Both the position numbers and the translations under genes were made by a program. DNA of 64,000 bases from positions 62,001 through 126,000 of the forward strand of contig CANLUT010000002.1 of NCBI GenBank assembly GCA_947494335.1, in the 5' to 3' direction. This document shows, piece by piece, positions 16,616-25,466 of the stretch (the stretch's first letter is position 1; every line of letters begins with the position of its first letter). Under the pieces are notes generated by a model. The model ran no database searches. It had not been told where the DNA came from and was given only the letters and a program-made list of their open reading frames with translations. The DNA comes from Oligoflexales bacterium. Its GTDB lineage: Bacteria; Bdellovibrionota_B; Oligoflexia; Oligoflexales; RGVZ01.

Positions 16616-17365
16616 TTGCTAAAAACTCTTCTTAATAGCCTTAAAGGCACAGACTGGGAGATGCTGACCGACTTCGTCTCACCAGTTTTTTTTGACGTCG
16701 TACCCACATTAGGCATGGCCAATGTCTTTGGAAAAATCGCTAAAGATTATGCCAATAAACCATTGTTTAGAAATGTCAGCGAGGAGATCCAAAGTAAGAT
16801 CGGCGATCCACTTGCTGTAAAACTAGCCCCCGGCGAAAAGGCCAACAATAAAGGCTGGATTCAAGAACTCTCTTCGGACGATAAAAAAAACTTTGGAGAA
16901 AAGGTCCTACAACTTTATTTTGCACAATTGTTTTCCTGTGACGTCAATATCTTGGATCTTCGAGCGCAGTCATTTTCGTCAATATCGACATGGTCTCCCA
17001 ACTCGATCTATTACCGCTGGAATCCAGAATTTAAAGACGCCGTAAGCTTGATGTATAAGGGGTTTTATTTAGACGACAATGAAGCCTTCAAAACTGGCCT
17101 TCGCCAGATGAACCTAGAGCACGCAGCAGATATTTTTAGATCCCACTTTGGCTCAGGAGATCAAGACGCCGTCGTCTTTAAGCTTTCTGAGTTTAAGAAG
17201 TCCTTTCACGCCATTTTTGTTTCGTGCAAGGAAAACCGTGCCAAGCTTCATCCTGATTTTTTCGCTCTCGGCGTTTACCTTGTGTGTCTTTATGATAACC
17301 TGGAGGCTCTTGGCGTTCCTCTCAACGTAAGGCGCGCCTTCTCGGCGGCACAAGGCTTATCATGA
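16616..17365 (+). CDS. Conserved-looking protein of unknown function
   Basis: The 249-residue product starts at TTG (16616) with AAGGAA upstream. No signal peptide or membrane helix is evident. Motif searching by eye found nothing catalytic; it is mostly helical, with segments such as LLNSLKGTDWEMLTDFVSPV. Its stop overlaps the next start as ATGA, so it is translationally coupled with the atypical SDR gene and probably works with it. Confidence 0.7.
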   Translation: MLKTLLNSLKGTDWEMLTDFVSPVFFDVVPTLGMANVFGKIAKDYANKPLFRNVSEEIQSKIGDPLAVKLAPGEKANNKGWIQELSSDDKKNFGEKVLQLYFAQLFSCDVNILDLRAQSFSSISTWSPNSIYYRWNPEFKDAVSLMYKGFYLDDNEAFKTGLRQMNLEHAADIFRSHFGSGDQDAVVFKLSEFKKSFHAIFVSCKENRAKLHPDFFALGVYLVCLYDNLEALGVPLNVRRAFSAAQGLS

Positions 17366-18795
17366 ATCAAACGAAGAAACACCTGACAGTAGCTATTGCC
17401 GGAGCCAGTGGATTTATCGGCAAAGCCCTGATTCAAAGGCTTCAAAGCGACCATAATATCGTAGGACTAAGCCGCTCAGCAGGCCGCGAGTCCGACGGTG
17501 TGACATGGAGAAAATGCGACCTCTTTTCTCTTAAAGAGTCCGAGGCTGCACTTACAGACTGTGACATCGCAGTTTATCTTGTGCATTCAATGCTTCCTAC
17601 GGCTCGCCTCACCCAAGGCCGCTTTGATGATTTAGACCTTCTCATTGCCGATAATTTTGCGCGGGCCGCAGCAAAAAATGGCATCAAAAAAATCATTTAT
17701 CTCGGTGGGCTGATTCCGGAAGGCGACATGTCCTTACACCTGCGAAGCCGACGTGAGGTTGAAGACGCACTCGGAAGCTACGGCGTACCCTGTATCACAC
17801 TTCGCGCAGGCTTGGTGGTTGGAGCCAACGGCTCGTCGTTTGATATGATGAAAAAACTCGTAGAGCGCCTTCCGATGATGATTTGCCCAAAGTGGACCTC
17901 AACCAGAACTCAACCGATCGCATTGTCAGATGCTACAACACTGATTGCAAATGTGATCGACGACCAAGAGCTTCCGGCTAGGGCCTATGACATCGGTGGC
18001 CCTGACGTCATCACGTATTTAGACATGATGAAAAGCACGGCTAAGGTCCTCGGTAAGAAAAGATTGTTTTTCCCAGTCTGGCTGTTTAGCCCAAAGCTAT
18101 CGAGACTATGGGTAAGGCTCGTGACAGGTGCTCCGATGCAGCTGATAGGCCCACTGGTAGAAAGCCTACGACACGTTATGGTCTGTAAAGATAACGCTTT
18201 GGCTGAACGTTACGGTTTAAAAACCATGTCTTTTGTGACGTCCCTGGAAAAGGCTCTGCGCGAAACCAAACCATCATCCAAAGATGTTTCATCAAGCTAT
18301 CCACAAACGGGGTTAACTAAGCTGGCACAGAGTCCGTCCGTTAATATCGTTTGTTCAGTACAAAGACTGCCGCTGCCTCCAGCACGAAACGCTGCTTGGG
18401 TCTCCGATCGCTATGCAAACTGGCTCATTCAGTTTCTTTATCCAATTATTCGCGTGGAACGAGACAATCACGGTTCGTTAAAATTCATGCTTAAATTTGG
18501 ACTTGAACGCTGGTCGATATCGCTTCTTGAGCTATACTATGCCCAAGATCGCAGCTCACCGCAGCGTCAGCTGTATTACATCCAAGGAGGAGCTTTGCTG
18601 TCATCAAAGGCTGCTGCCAAGGGACGATTTGAATTTCGTGAAGTTCTTCATAGCCAATATGTGATGGCTGCCATCTTTGATTTCGTTCCCGCACTTCCTT
18701 GGTGGATCTACAAGTCAACCCAAGCTCTCTTACATTTGTTTGTCATGTGGGCCTTCAAACTTGATTTGAAACAGCAAATAAAAAATCCACGGTGA
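17362..18795 (+). CDS. Atypical SDR / NAD(P)-binding protein with C-terminal extension
   Basis: The 477-residue protein has an N-terminal Rossmann domain (VAIAGASGFIGKALIQRL), YLVHSM and IIYLGGLIPEGD segments and LRAGLVVGANGSSF, as in YbjT-like atypical SDRs. The classical YxxxK is not evident. About 150 C-terminal residues (from near 330) resemble the extra domain of large YbjT-like proteins, including IIRVERDNHGSLKFMLKFGL. The reaction is unknown. A hairpin covers the stop codon (18787-18812). Confidence 0.75.
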   Translation: MNQTKKHLTVAIAGASGFIGKALIQRLQSDHNIVGLSRSAGRESDGVTWRKCDLFSLKESEAALTDCDIAVYLVHSMLPTARLTQGRFDDLDLLIADNFARAAAKNGIKKIIYLGGLIPEGDMSLHLRSRREVEDALGSYGVPCITLRAGLVVGANGSSFDMMKKLVERLPMMICPKWTSTRTQPIALSDATTLIANVIDDQELPARAYDIGGPDVITYLDMMKSTAKVLGKKRLFFPVWLFSPKLSRLWVRLVTGAPMQLIGPLVESLRHVMVCKDNALAERYGLKTMSFVTSLEKALRETKPSSKDVSSSYPQTGLTKLAQSPSVNIVCSVQRLPLPPARNAAWVSDRYANWLIQFLYPIIRVERDNHGSLKFMLKFGLERWSISLLELYYAQDRSSPQRQLYYIQGGALLSSKAAAKGRFEFREVLHSQYVMAAIFDFVPALPWWIYKSTQALLHLFVMWAFKLDLKQQIKNPR

Positions 18796-18812
18796 CTTAA
18801 TGGTCACCATGG
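18787..18812. terminator. Hairpin between convergent genes
   Basis: CCA-C-GGTGAC and GTCACC-A-TGG pair across a 6-base loop, with one mismatch. It contains the TGA stop of the atypical SDR and lies before the mscL 3' end, so it may end transcription from both sides. There is no clear T-run. Confidence 0.45.
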
Positions 18813-18836
18813 ACTTGTTTCATCACAAACGACAAA

Positions 18837-19304
18837 TCACTTCTTCGCGAGAAGATCTCTGATCTCTTTCAGAAGTTTTTGATCTTCCGTCTCGACTGGC
18901 GCTGCAGGCGCAGCGGCCGCAGCTTGCTGCCGCTTTTGCGCCATCAGAAAGCCCATAAACTTCACCATAAAAAGATAAAGCGCAAAGGCAACGATCACAA
19001 AGTTAATGCACTCACCAAAAAATTGGCCATAAGGAATCTCCTTGGCGCCAATCACAATCTTCCAACCCACGTATCCTTGCTCGCCTGGGGTAAGTAATCC
19101 AATCACTGGCATGAGGATATTTTTCACAAGTGAATCCACAATTTTACCAAAGGCTGCACCAATGATCACACCAACCGCCATGTCAACGACATTGCCCTTA
19201 AAGGCAAAATTACGAAACTCCTCGAGAGCTGAGCCCAGTTGCCTGGCTGCGCCCGTTGCACCTGATTGAAGTTGAGCTTTCATCCGATTCATGTTTCCAC
19301 CCAT
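18837..19304 (-). CDS. mscL: Large-conductance mechanosensitive channel
   Basis: The 155-residue protein has the MscL signature FRNFAFKGNVVDMAVGVIIG, the second helix NFVIVAFALYLFMVKF, and a C-terminal coiled helix (EDQKLLKEIRDLLAKK). It opens under membrane tension to release solutes in osmotic downshock. An N-terminal extension of about 25 residues (GGNMNRMKAQLQSG...) is longer than usual, and start sites at 19304 or 19292 are both possible. An Ala/Pro-rich stretch precedes the C-terminal helix. Confidence 0.95.
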   Translation of the reverse strand: MGGNMNRMKAQLQSGATGAARQLGSALEEFRNFAFKGNVVDMAVGVIIGAAFGKIVDSLVKNILMPVIGLLTPGEQGYVGWKIVIGAKEIPYGQFFGECINFVIVAFALYLFMVKFMGFLMAQKRQQAAAAAPAAPVETEDQKLLKEIRDLLAKK

Positions 19305-19501
19305 TCCTAAGGTTCATTAAATCGCCCGAAGGCGAAGGGCCTCTCGTAGTCGAAACCACGGTCGCAACTCAAGGAAAAAATAGACAAACCCCGGCAGAGG
19401 AGATGTCGTCTGTACGGTCAGGCGAGCACGGCTAGAGCCAGTCCCAACCACAATTAACCACAACCAACTAAAATCATTAATTAAATTTAACACTAATTTA
19501 A

Positions 19502-19531
19502 TTGACATGATTAATTTTAATGATCTATAAC
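19502..19531 (+). promoter_or_regulatory. Sigma-70-type promoter for the 19570 gene
   Basis: TTGACA (19502-19507) and TATAAC (19526-19531) are 18 bases apart in an AT-rich stretch. The implied start of about 19538 gives a leader of roughly 30 bases. Confidence 0.6.
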
Positions 19532-19569
19532 GCGCCTCTGTTTATACCCCTCCCGACCCGCGGAACATC

Positions 19570-21264
19570 ATGAAACGCCTCTTCATCCTCATCGTTTATT
19601 TGTTGGCTGCCACCAAGGTAGAGGCCGCAGGCCTTGAAGTGTACACCGGCGTCATACGGTACATGAATTCATCGCGCGTAACTTTAATGCGACTTTTTGT
19701 GATTCCGAAAGTTCATAGCGTAGCTCCAGATATTCATATGAATCTTTATCTCGGAGGCTTTGACTCCAACGAGATGATCCCAACTTACTTCGATGCCGTT
19801 GAAGTCGAGTCTGATGGAAGCTACGTTGTCTCTGACAAAAGAAACCAATACGAAGGATCTCCATTCAGAGTTCCTACGCTTTTTTTAAAGAAGAGAGTCG
19901 ACGGTGGCCTTGAAGGAGACCTTGTTTCCATCGAAAACGGCATTGCCGCCAACATTGACGTGATACCGGGTTGGTCCATTCGTGAGGACATGACTCAGGG
20001 CAAAACCGTATCGCCAGCCTTTGAGGGAGAATACATGGCCTCATGCCATGGCTATAGTCCTTCGAGAGTTGTGCAACTTCTAGAATTGATCGCCACTCGC
20101 TACGACATGAAGGACATGGCGATGGTCCCCGGGGGTGATCTAACCATTAAGTCCGTCAATTACCTGGGCGCCATGTCCTGTGCTCCCAGCATGTACCCGG
20201 GTGCTGTGGAAACCAACTGTGGATCCTTTGACCGTGGAAACTTTGATCACTATAACAATCGCTTAAATCTTCACTTGTCTCTTAATTGGCAATACTCATG
20301 TCAGGTTTCTGCGGAGGGAGATCTTAATTGTGAAGGGCCCCGCCGCGAGAGTTGCGAATTCATACGTCTAAAACCGCCAGCCGCAAGTGGACTGGACGTT
20401 ATTGGTCACCCCCCCACTCACGTGCTGGTCCCTATTCAGTCTTCTGCAAGTAATATCGAGACATCTGTTGGCCCTTGTGCCGAACTGGACGGCGTTTTGT
20501 TTGGGCTACTTCGCCATGCGACCACTGGCCTATATCAGCGTGTGCGCCTTGAGGCGCGGGCAAGAGAGGGAAGCTTCAATCAAGAAAAAGGCTGCCAACT
20601 TATCGGAGCCATTAAGCAGCATTTCAACAAGTTTGATGATGAGACGATCCCGCCTCTCACGCACGTATTAAGCGAGTCTTGGTTTTTGCCAAGCAAGGGA
20701 CAAGGCGCAATTGGTGCATCACGTGTCGGAGGTGATGCACATATCACCTTGGAAAGAGGAGACGGCTACTGGAGGGGGCTTTGGTACTCAAGCCTTTTTG
20801 GCTACGTCGGCGAAGTGATGTTTACCAAAAATCCTGCCATCTTTCCGGAGCTCGCGCTTAATCAATATGTCCCATCGATTTCCGGGATTTTCAAGCAAAG
20901 GCTTGATCACAACATCAGTATTGAACGCACCATATCGATTTCAGGTTATCCCGATACATCAGACACATCATCATTTGATCCGATTCGCCAGGTAAAGCTT
21001 TCGGGTAACCTCGAGACAACCGCCCTTGACTCCAACGACGAGCCTGGAATGAGCACTCTAGGTGGACTTGAGGTGATCACCTATAACTACTTTAATGGCA
21101 TTGCCACATTTCTCTCATCCTCAGCGTACTACTATATGCACGTCGGATGGGATAAACTTGATACGAAGATCATTACACGCAGATGGGGCGGGAACTACAT
21201 GCCAGTTAGTTGGTCTTGGGATTTCGTGCGAACTTATTCGTCGATAACTGAGCCCCCGAAATAA
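19570..21264 (+). CDS. Secreted or periplasmic protein of unknown function
   Basis: The 564-residue product has a Sec signal peptide (MKRLFILIVYLLAATKVEAA, cleavage near AGLEV). The mature part is rich in aromatic and beta-type segments (LYLGGFDSNEMIPTYFDAVE, YWRGLWYSSLFGYVGEVMF) and contains a Cys-containing central block (CHGYSPSR, SCAPSMYPGAVETNC). No family motif was recognised. A consensus-like promoter precedes it. The next gene follows by 27 bases in the same direction. Confidence 0.72.
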   Translation: MKRLFILIVYLLAATKVEAAGLEVYTGVIRYMNSSRVTLMRLFVIPKVHSVAPDIHMNLYLGGFDSNEMIPTYFDAVEVESDGSYVVSDKRNQYEGSPFRVPTLFLKKRVDGGLEGDLVSIENGIAANIDVIPGWSIREDMTQGKTVSPAFEGEYMASCHGYSPSRVVQLLELIATRYDMKDMAMVPGGDLTIKSVNYLGAMSCAPSMYPGAVETNCGSFDRGNFDHYNNRLNLHLSLNWQYSCQVSAEGDLNCEGPRRESCEFIRLKPPAASGLDVIGHPPTHVLVPIQSSASNIETSVGPCAELDGVLFGLLRHATTGLYQRVRLEARAREGSFNQEKGCQLIGAIKQHFNKFDDETIPPLTHVLSESWFLPSKGQGAIGASRVGGDAHITLERGDGYWRGLWYSSLFGYVGEVMFTKNPAIFPELALNQYVPSISGIFKQRLDHNISIERTISISGYPDTSDTSSFDPIRQVKLSGNLETTALDSNDEPGMSTLGGLEVITYNYFNGIATFLSSSAYYYMHVGWDKLDTKIITRRWGGNYMPVSWSWDFVRTYSSITEPPK

Positions 21265-21291
21265 CCATTTTTTGCTATTCACGGTCATCTG

Positions 21292-22023
21292 ATGTCTAAA
21301 CCTACTTGGATTTCGCACCGCGGTGTTCGCGATACTGGTTTCACGGAAAACTCGTTATCAGCGTTTAAGCTCGCTGTGAGTCAAGGATTTACCTGGCTTG
21401 AAACGGACCTTCGCATCACAAGCGATCATCATATTGTCCTCTGCCATGATCCCAGTCTAAAACGTCTTTTTGGCAAAGACCGACTGGTGCACAGCTGCAC
21501 GCGTGCGCAGCTCGAAGACTTAAAATATCCTTGCGGGCAGGGAATGCTTTTTCTAGATCAGTTTTTCACGGAGTTTGCTCGGCAGCGATGGACCTTTGAC
21601 GTCAAAATAGAAACAGCTCAGAATGTTCTTGGCACGCTGCGTACGATGGTTACAGCAATGCAGGACAGTCTGACCGTTGAGAAAAATATTACCTTTCTTC
21701 TTTGGTCTCAAGACGATCAATTACTTGCTGAAAAGCTCTTTCCCCATGCTTCATTTTTTGCACGAGATGATGAGTGCTGGCGCGCGGGGCTTGCCATTAT
21801 TGCTTGGCTACCATTTTTTGGGAAAATCACTGCCAATAAAGCCTACGCAGTTCCGCCAAAACTGTGGAATTTATCATTGTTCAAATCCCGGATTTTTAGA
21901 GCTTATCAGAAGCGAAATGCAAGAGTGATCGCATATCTACCCACTTGTAACGAGGATGCCTTGACTGCTGTTTCGGCGGGGGCTGACCTCATCTTGTCAG
22001 ACCGCCTATTTTTAGATCAATAG
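21292..22023 (+). CDS. Glycerophosphodiester phosphodiesterase (GDPD) family
   Basis: The 243-residue protein has the GDPD motifs ISHRGV, TENSLSAF, WLETDLRIT and VLCHDPSL, with the two catalytic His and the metal-binding Glu/Asp residues, and ends with ADLILSDR. Members hydrolyse glycerophosphodiesters to glycerol-3-phosphate and an alcohol. No signal peptide is seen, so it is probably cytoplasmic. Its place next to a hydrolase gene suggests lipid or head-group turnover. Confidence 0.88.
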   Translation: MSKPTWISHRGVRDTGFTENSLSAFKLAVSQGFTWLETDLRITSDHHIVLCHDPSLKRLFGKDRLVHSCTRAQLEDLKYPCGQGMLFLDQFFTEFARQRWTFDVKIETAQNVLGTLRTMVTAMQDSLTVEKNITFLLWSQDDQLLAEKLFPHASFFARDDECWRAGLAIIAWLPFFGKITANKAYAVPPKLWNLSLFKSRIFRAYQKRNARVIAYLPTCNEDALTAVSAGADLILSDRLFLDQ

Positions 22024-22070
22024 AACTTGTCTTGCTGCCATCTCCGGGACGATTAAGCTATAATTATCAG

Positions 22071-23054
22071 ATGGATAATTCAGCTCCCAGCTCACAAAGA
22101 TTTTCCGCCAACGCCCCCCGCAGCGAGTCTGATCTGATGTCAGATGTTCCTGAGGGTGGCGAGCTGTATCGCTCACTTTGTCCAGTTGATCACAAAAATA
22201 ATTGCGTTGCGATCCGGGGCATTCGCGCCAGGTCATCCCAAGGACTTCCGCCAATTTTAATTGTGCATGATGTTGGTGAGCGCTCCCATATGTATTGGGA
22301 CTGCATTAAGTTTATTTGCGAGCGCGGGACCAGCAGTTACTCTTATGATCAACGCGGGCATGGTGCCGATAGCGAGCTGTCAGGTCACTTAGATCGCTTT
22401 CAGGATCTGGTGTCTGATCTATTGCAGGTAACATCATGGGTGCGGCATATGCATAACGGCACACCACCGGTCATTGTAGGCCAAGGATACGGCGCCATTG
22501 TGGCCACAGAGCTAGGCTCCAAATTTCCGCAGTTTGTTTCAGGTATTGTCTTAGCTGCTCCCACTTTGGAACTTGCCTGGAAGCCAGGGCCTTTCAAACG
22601 ATTTGTCATTAAGCTTATGGCGGATCTTCTGCCACGGGTGAAAGTGCCTAAGGGACTTCATCCAAGATTTTCAAATCCACTACACCGCATCGTTGGCAAG
22701 ACCATAGCCACGCGACTTATACGCTCGCTCATGGGACCACGCCAGCTGCGCCTGACGTTTGCCTTTGCCCAGGAGCTCTTTGAAGCGATGGATAGCTTTG
22801 ATAAATCGTTTCAAGCAATCAAAAAACCCGTCCTGATCCTAAAGCCTGGTAACGACGAGGTCGCACGCTATGAGGCCATGGACGAAATTGCATCAAATCA
22901 TCCAAACCAGGAGCTGGTTATTTCCAGGACAGTAGCCAACGTCCACCACAATGGTTTCACCGAGGGAAAACTTCCGATGGCATCAATCCTCGAAGAAGTT
23001 CTTTCCTTTGCCAAAGCATCCACTAAACACCAAATAACTGAAACTGGAACATAA
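22071..23054 (+). CDS. Alpha/beta-hydrolase-fold protein lacking the nucleophile Ser
   Basis: The 327-residue protein resembles monoacylglycerol lipase-type hydrolases: ILIVHDVGERSHMYWD (oxyanion region), SYDQRGHGADS, and PVLILKPGNDEV with the acid, followed by VHHNGFTE with a His. The nucleophile elbow reads GQGYG instead of GxSxG, so the catalytic Ser is Gly (codons GGC CAA GGA TAC GGC). It is probably non-catalytic or uses a different chemistry. The ATG at 22071 has no Shine-Dalgarno; TATAAT at 22059-22064 makes a leaderless message likely. Confidence 0.75.
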   Translation: MDNSAPSSQRFSANAPRSESDLMSDVPEGGELYRSLCPVDHKNNCVAIRGIRARSSQGLPPILIVHDVGERSHMYWDCIKFICERGTSSYSYDQRGHGADSELSGHLDRFQDLVSDLLQVTSWVRHMHNGTPPVIVGQGYGAIVATELGSKFPQFVSGIVLAAPTLELAWKPGPFKRFVIKLMADLLPRVKVPKGLHPRFSNPLHRIVGKTIATRLIRSLMGPRQLRLTFAFAQELFEAMDSFDKSFQAIKKPVLILKPGNDEVARYEAMDEIASNHPNQELVISRTVANVHHNGFTEGKLPMASILEEVLSFAKASTKHQITETGT

Positions 23055-23057
23055 GTC

Positions 23058-25463
23058 GTGGACCAGCCGATCAATACATTATTCTCGTCAACGCTTGATG
23101 CCATGAATCGCACAAAGAGGCAGGCTCACTGGGCCTATATCTTGCTGTCAGTCCTCAGAGCTGTAGCCGTCGGAGCTATTGTTACCGCGCTTTGGACAAA
23201 AGTGAGCCCAGAGAGGCCTCTGCTTCATCTTGTGACTGGGCTTATTACGTTTTTTGGTATTCTCAGATTTTCCAGCATTTTTCGGGAACACAAGATCACC
23301 ACAGATGCCATGCTGGTAGGTCTTGATATGCAGTTTCCAAATGCAACGGTCAGTCCTTTTATTGCAGCTACTACAGAATTAGCAAGTGACGAATGGGCAC
23401 CGAGACTTCAGCGAGAAGAGAAAAGACTAAGAGCATGGGAGGCCCGTCGTCTGACAACCTTAGCAGGGTCTTTGTTGGTGCCTTTTTGCTTGGCGATTTT
23501 GTTACTCATGACCGCGCCTCTCAATATTGCGAATGCCCTGGTCGATGCTAAAAACGTATTTACGGCTTTATCTGGTGGTGTGACCCTTGACGTGATTGAA
23601 GGCGCAGCTCCTCCCAAAGACAAAAGCGCTAAACTGCAAACCAACTACTCTCTGTCAACGCTATCACCACCCACGATTGAGCTGATTCCTTCAAACATGA
23701 TTAAGCTCACCATTGTGCGTCTTGATCAGCTGTCCTCGCCTCCGACACTCACGCTACAGTCTAAAAGCGGTACCCCTCCACTAACCATTCAGCTCACCAA
23801 CACCAGTAGTCCTGAGCAGTCAGGTGGAATTTGGACAGCAGAGTTTTCCGCGGCTGAAAGTAGTGATCTGATTGTACCGATTATTGGATCAAAGCCTTTG
23901 GCACTCCTTCAGGTGCAAGAACTTCCAATTCCCAAAGTCCAGATGTCCATTGAAGGAGGACCCAGAGATCCTTGGCCAGATAATGAACTTGTTCCTCTAG
24001 CCATCCAAGTGAATGCCGTTCACCCGCTGGATAAGGTAAGACTTAGCATTACCGCTAAGGGGAAGACCTCCCAGGAGTCCGTTCTCACCATCTCCGGAGA
24101 AACCACCACCGTACAGACCTCCTATAAACTAAATCTTGTACCTTGGATGGAAGAAGACATCGTTGAATTTGATATCGTCGCAGAAGCCATTGACCGTGCT
24201 GACCCCACGCCACTGATCGGAAAAAGTCCGCCGATTCGTCTCAAAGTAGCGAGTGCCTACGGCCGCTACCGCGCTGCACTTGAGACCCTAAAGAAAGTAA
24301 AATCCTTACTGGATGACGCAAGAAGTAACGGCACTACCATACCAAAAGACGCCGTTCCAACGATGCAAAGTGTTATGCAGCAAAGTGAGAACACGCCATT
24401 TTTTGATGGCATGGACCGCGCCGAGCTTTCAAGACTGCAACAAAAACTCATGGAAGCCTCCAATCAAACAACGCCTGCAAAAATTCAAGACACGAGTGAG
24501 GCGATTGGAGATTTTCTTTTAGAGCATGAGATTTTGGATGACCGCGAAAGAGACCGCGACTTTTTTATCGCCGTAAGATCATTTTCCAGAGTCCTAGATC
24601 TTGAAAAACCCACACGCATTGAACAAGCAAAATATCTAGCGCAGCGCATGACCCAGTTTCTTGACGATCGTCATAAGCGGTGGACGATTCGGGTTAAACG
24701 CCTGAGTGGAGGCCATGAGCCACCAAGTTGGGGACGCATTAGCCAAAACCGGCCATTCCATCAGTATGTCAAAGACGCAGGGCGTGACGCCGACCAAAAT
24801 TCTAAAACGGCTCAAGGCCACTTAAGTAAAGCTGCGAGTGAATACCGCGCCTGGATCGAGGAGCTCGAAGCCAAGGAAGATCAGCTTAGAGCCAAGATGG
24901 AGCGCGAGCGTCAGCAGGGACTAGCCAATGCACGTAACGACTTAAAAGAAATCCAGCAGCGTCAGGATCAAATCTCTCAAGCCCTTGACCGAGCTCCGCA
25001 GCAAAGTCCAGAGCAACTTTCCGAGAAATGGCCAGCGGCTCGTGCCAACGAAAACTCCAACGTCAAACAAGCAAGCACTCTCTTAAACCGTCTTAGAGCC
25101 CTTGCCCCTCAGGCTGGAGAGCGTCTCGAGGCGGCCATCACTGCGATGGAAAACACCAATACCAAAGGCGAAGCCTCTCAGTGGGCTGAAGCAGAGGGTT
25201 CATCAGATCTTGCAGGGCGTCTTCTGCGTGATGCCGATTCGGCAGCAAGCTCCAGTCAGAAGCAAAAAGATCGCGGCCGTCGTCGCAAAAGTAACGGCGA
25301 CGAATATCACGGTAACTCGATCGGCGGGCAAGTCGAAATCAAAAGCGAGTACCGAGTCGATCCTCGTTACCGCGAAGACATTCTGCGCGACGTCGAGTCT
25401 GAGATGAATAACGATGAAAATAGAAATATTTTGGACGGCTGGCTTCGTCAGGTGGTGAGATAA
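23058..25463 (+). CDS. DUF4175-like large membrane protein
   Basis: The 801-residue protein starts at GTG 23058, 4 bases after the hydrolase stop. It has three N-terminal hydrophobic helices (about residues 25-45, 55-70 and 135-155), a beta-rich extracytoplasmic middle region, and a highly charged, helical C-terminal half with coiled-coil content (LEAKEDQLRAKMERERQQGL). This layout matches DUF4175 proteins as I recall them. The function is unknown. It is co-oriented with the dipeptide epimerase gene, 3 bases apart, which hints at a link to the cell envelope. Confidence 0.7.
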   Translation: MDQPINTLFSSTLDAMNRTKRQAHWAYILLSVLRAVAVGAIVTALWTKVSPERPLLHLVTGLITFFGILRFSSIFREHKITTDAMLVGLDMQFPNATVSPFIAATTELASDEWAPRLQREEKRLRAWEARRLTTLAGSLLVPFCLAILLLMTAPLNIANALVDAKNVFTALSGGVTLDVIEGAAPPKDKSAKLQTNYSLSTLSPPTIELIPSNMIKLTIVRLDQLSSPPTLTLQSKSGTPPLTIQLTNTSSPEQSGGIWTAEFSAAESSDLIVPIIGSKPLALLQVQELPIPKVQMSIEGGPRDPWPDNELVPLAIQVNAVHPLDKVRLSITAKGKTSQESVLTISGETTTVQTSYKLNLVPWMEEDIVEFDIVAEAIDRADPTPLIGKSPPIRLKVASAYGRYRAALETLKKVKSLLDDARSNGTTIPKDAVPTMQSVMQQSENTPFFDGMDRAELSRLQQKLMEASNQTTPAKIQDTSEAIGDFLLEHEILDDRERDRDFFIAVRSFSRVLDLEKPTRIEQAKYLAQRMTQFLDDRHKRWTIRVKRLSGGHEPPSWGRISQNRPFHQYVKDAGRDADQNSKTAQGHLSKAASEYRAWIEELEAKEDQLRAKMERERQQGLANARNDLKEIQQRQDQISQALDRAPQQSPEQLSEKWPAARANENSNVKQASTLLNRLRALAPQAGERLEAAITAMENTNTKGEASQWAEAEGSSDLAGRLLRDADSAASSSQKQKDRGRRRKSNGDEYHGNSIGGQVEIKSEYRVDPRYREDILRDVESEMNNDENRNILDGWLRQVVR

Positions 25464-25466
25464 ACG

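Noticed and set aside
19462-19479. AACCAACTAAAATCATTA near-match to 50574-50591
   Set aside because: The shared 18 bases are AT-rich and short; a single pair is not enough to call a repeat or operator.
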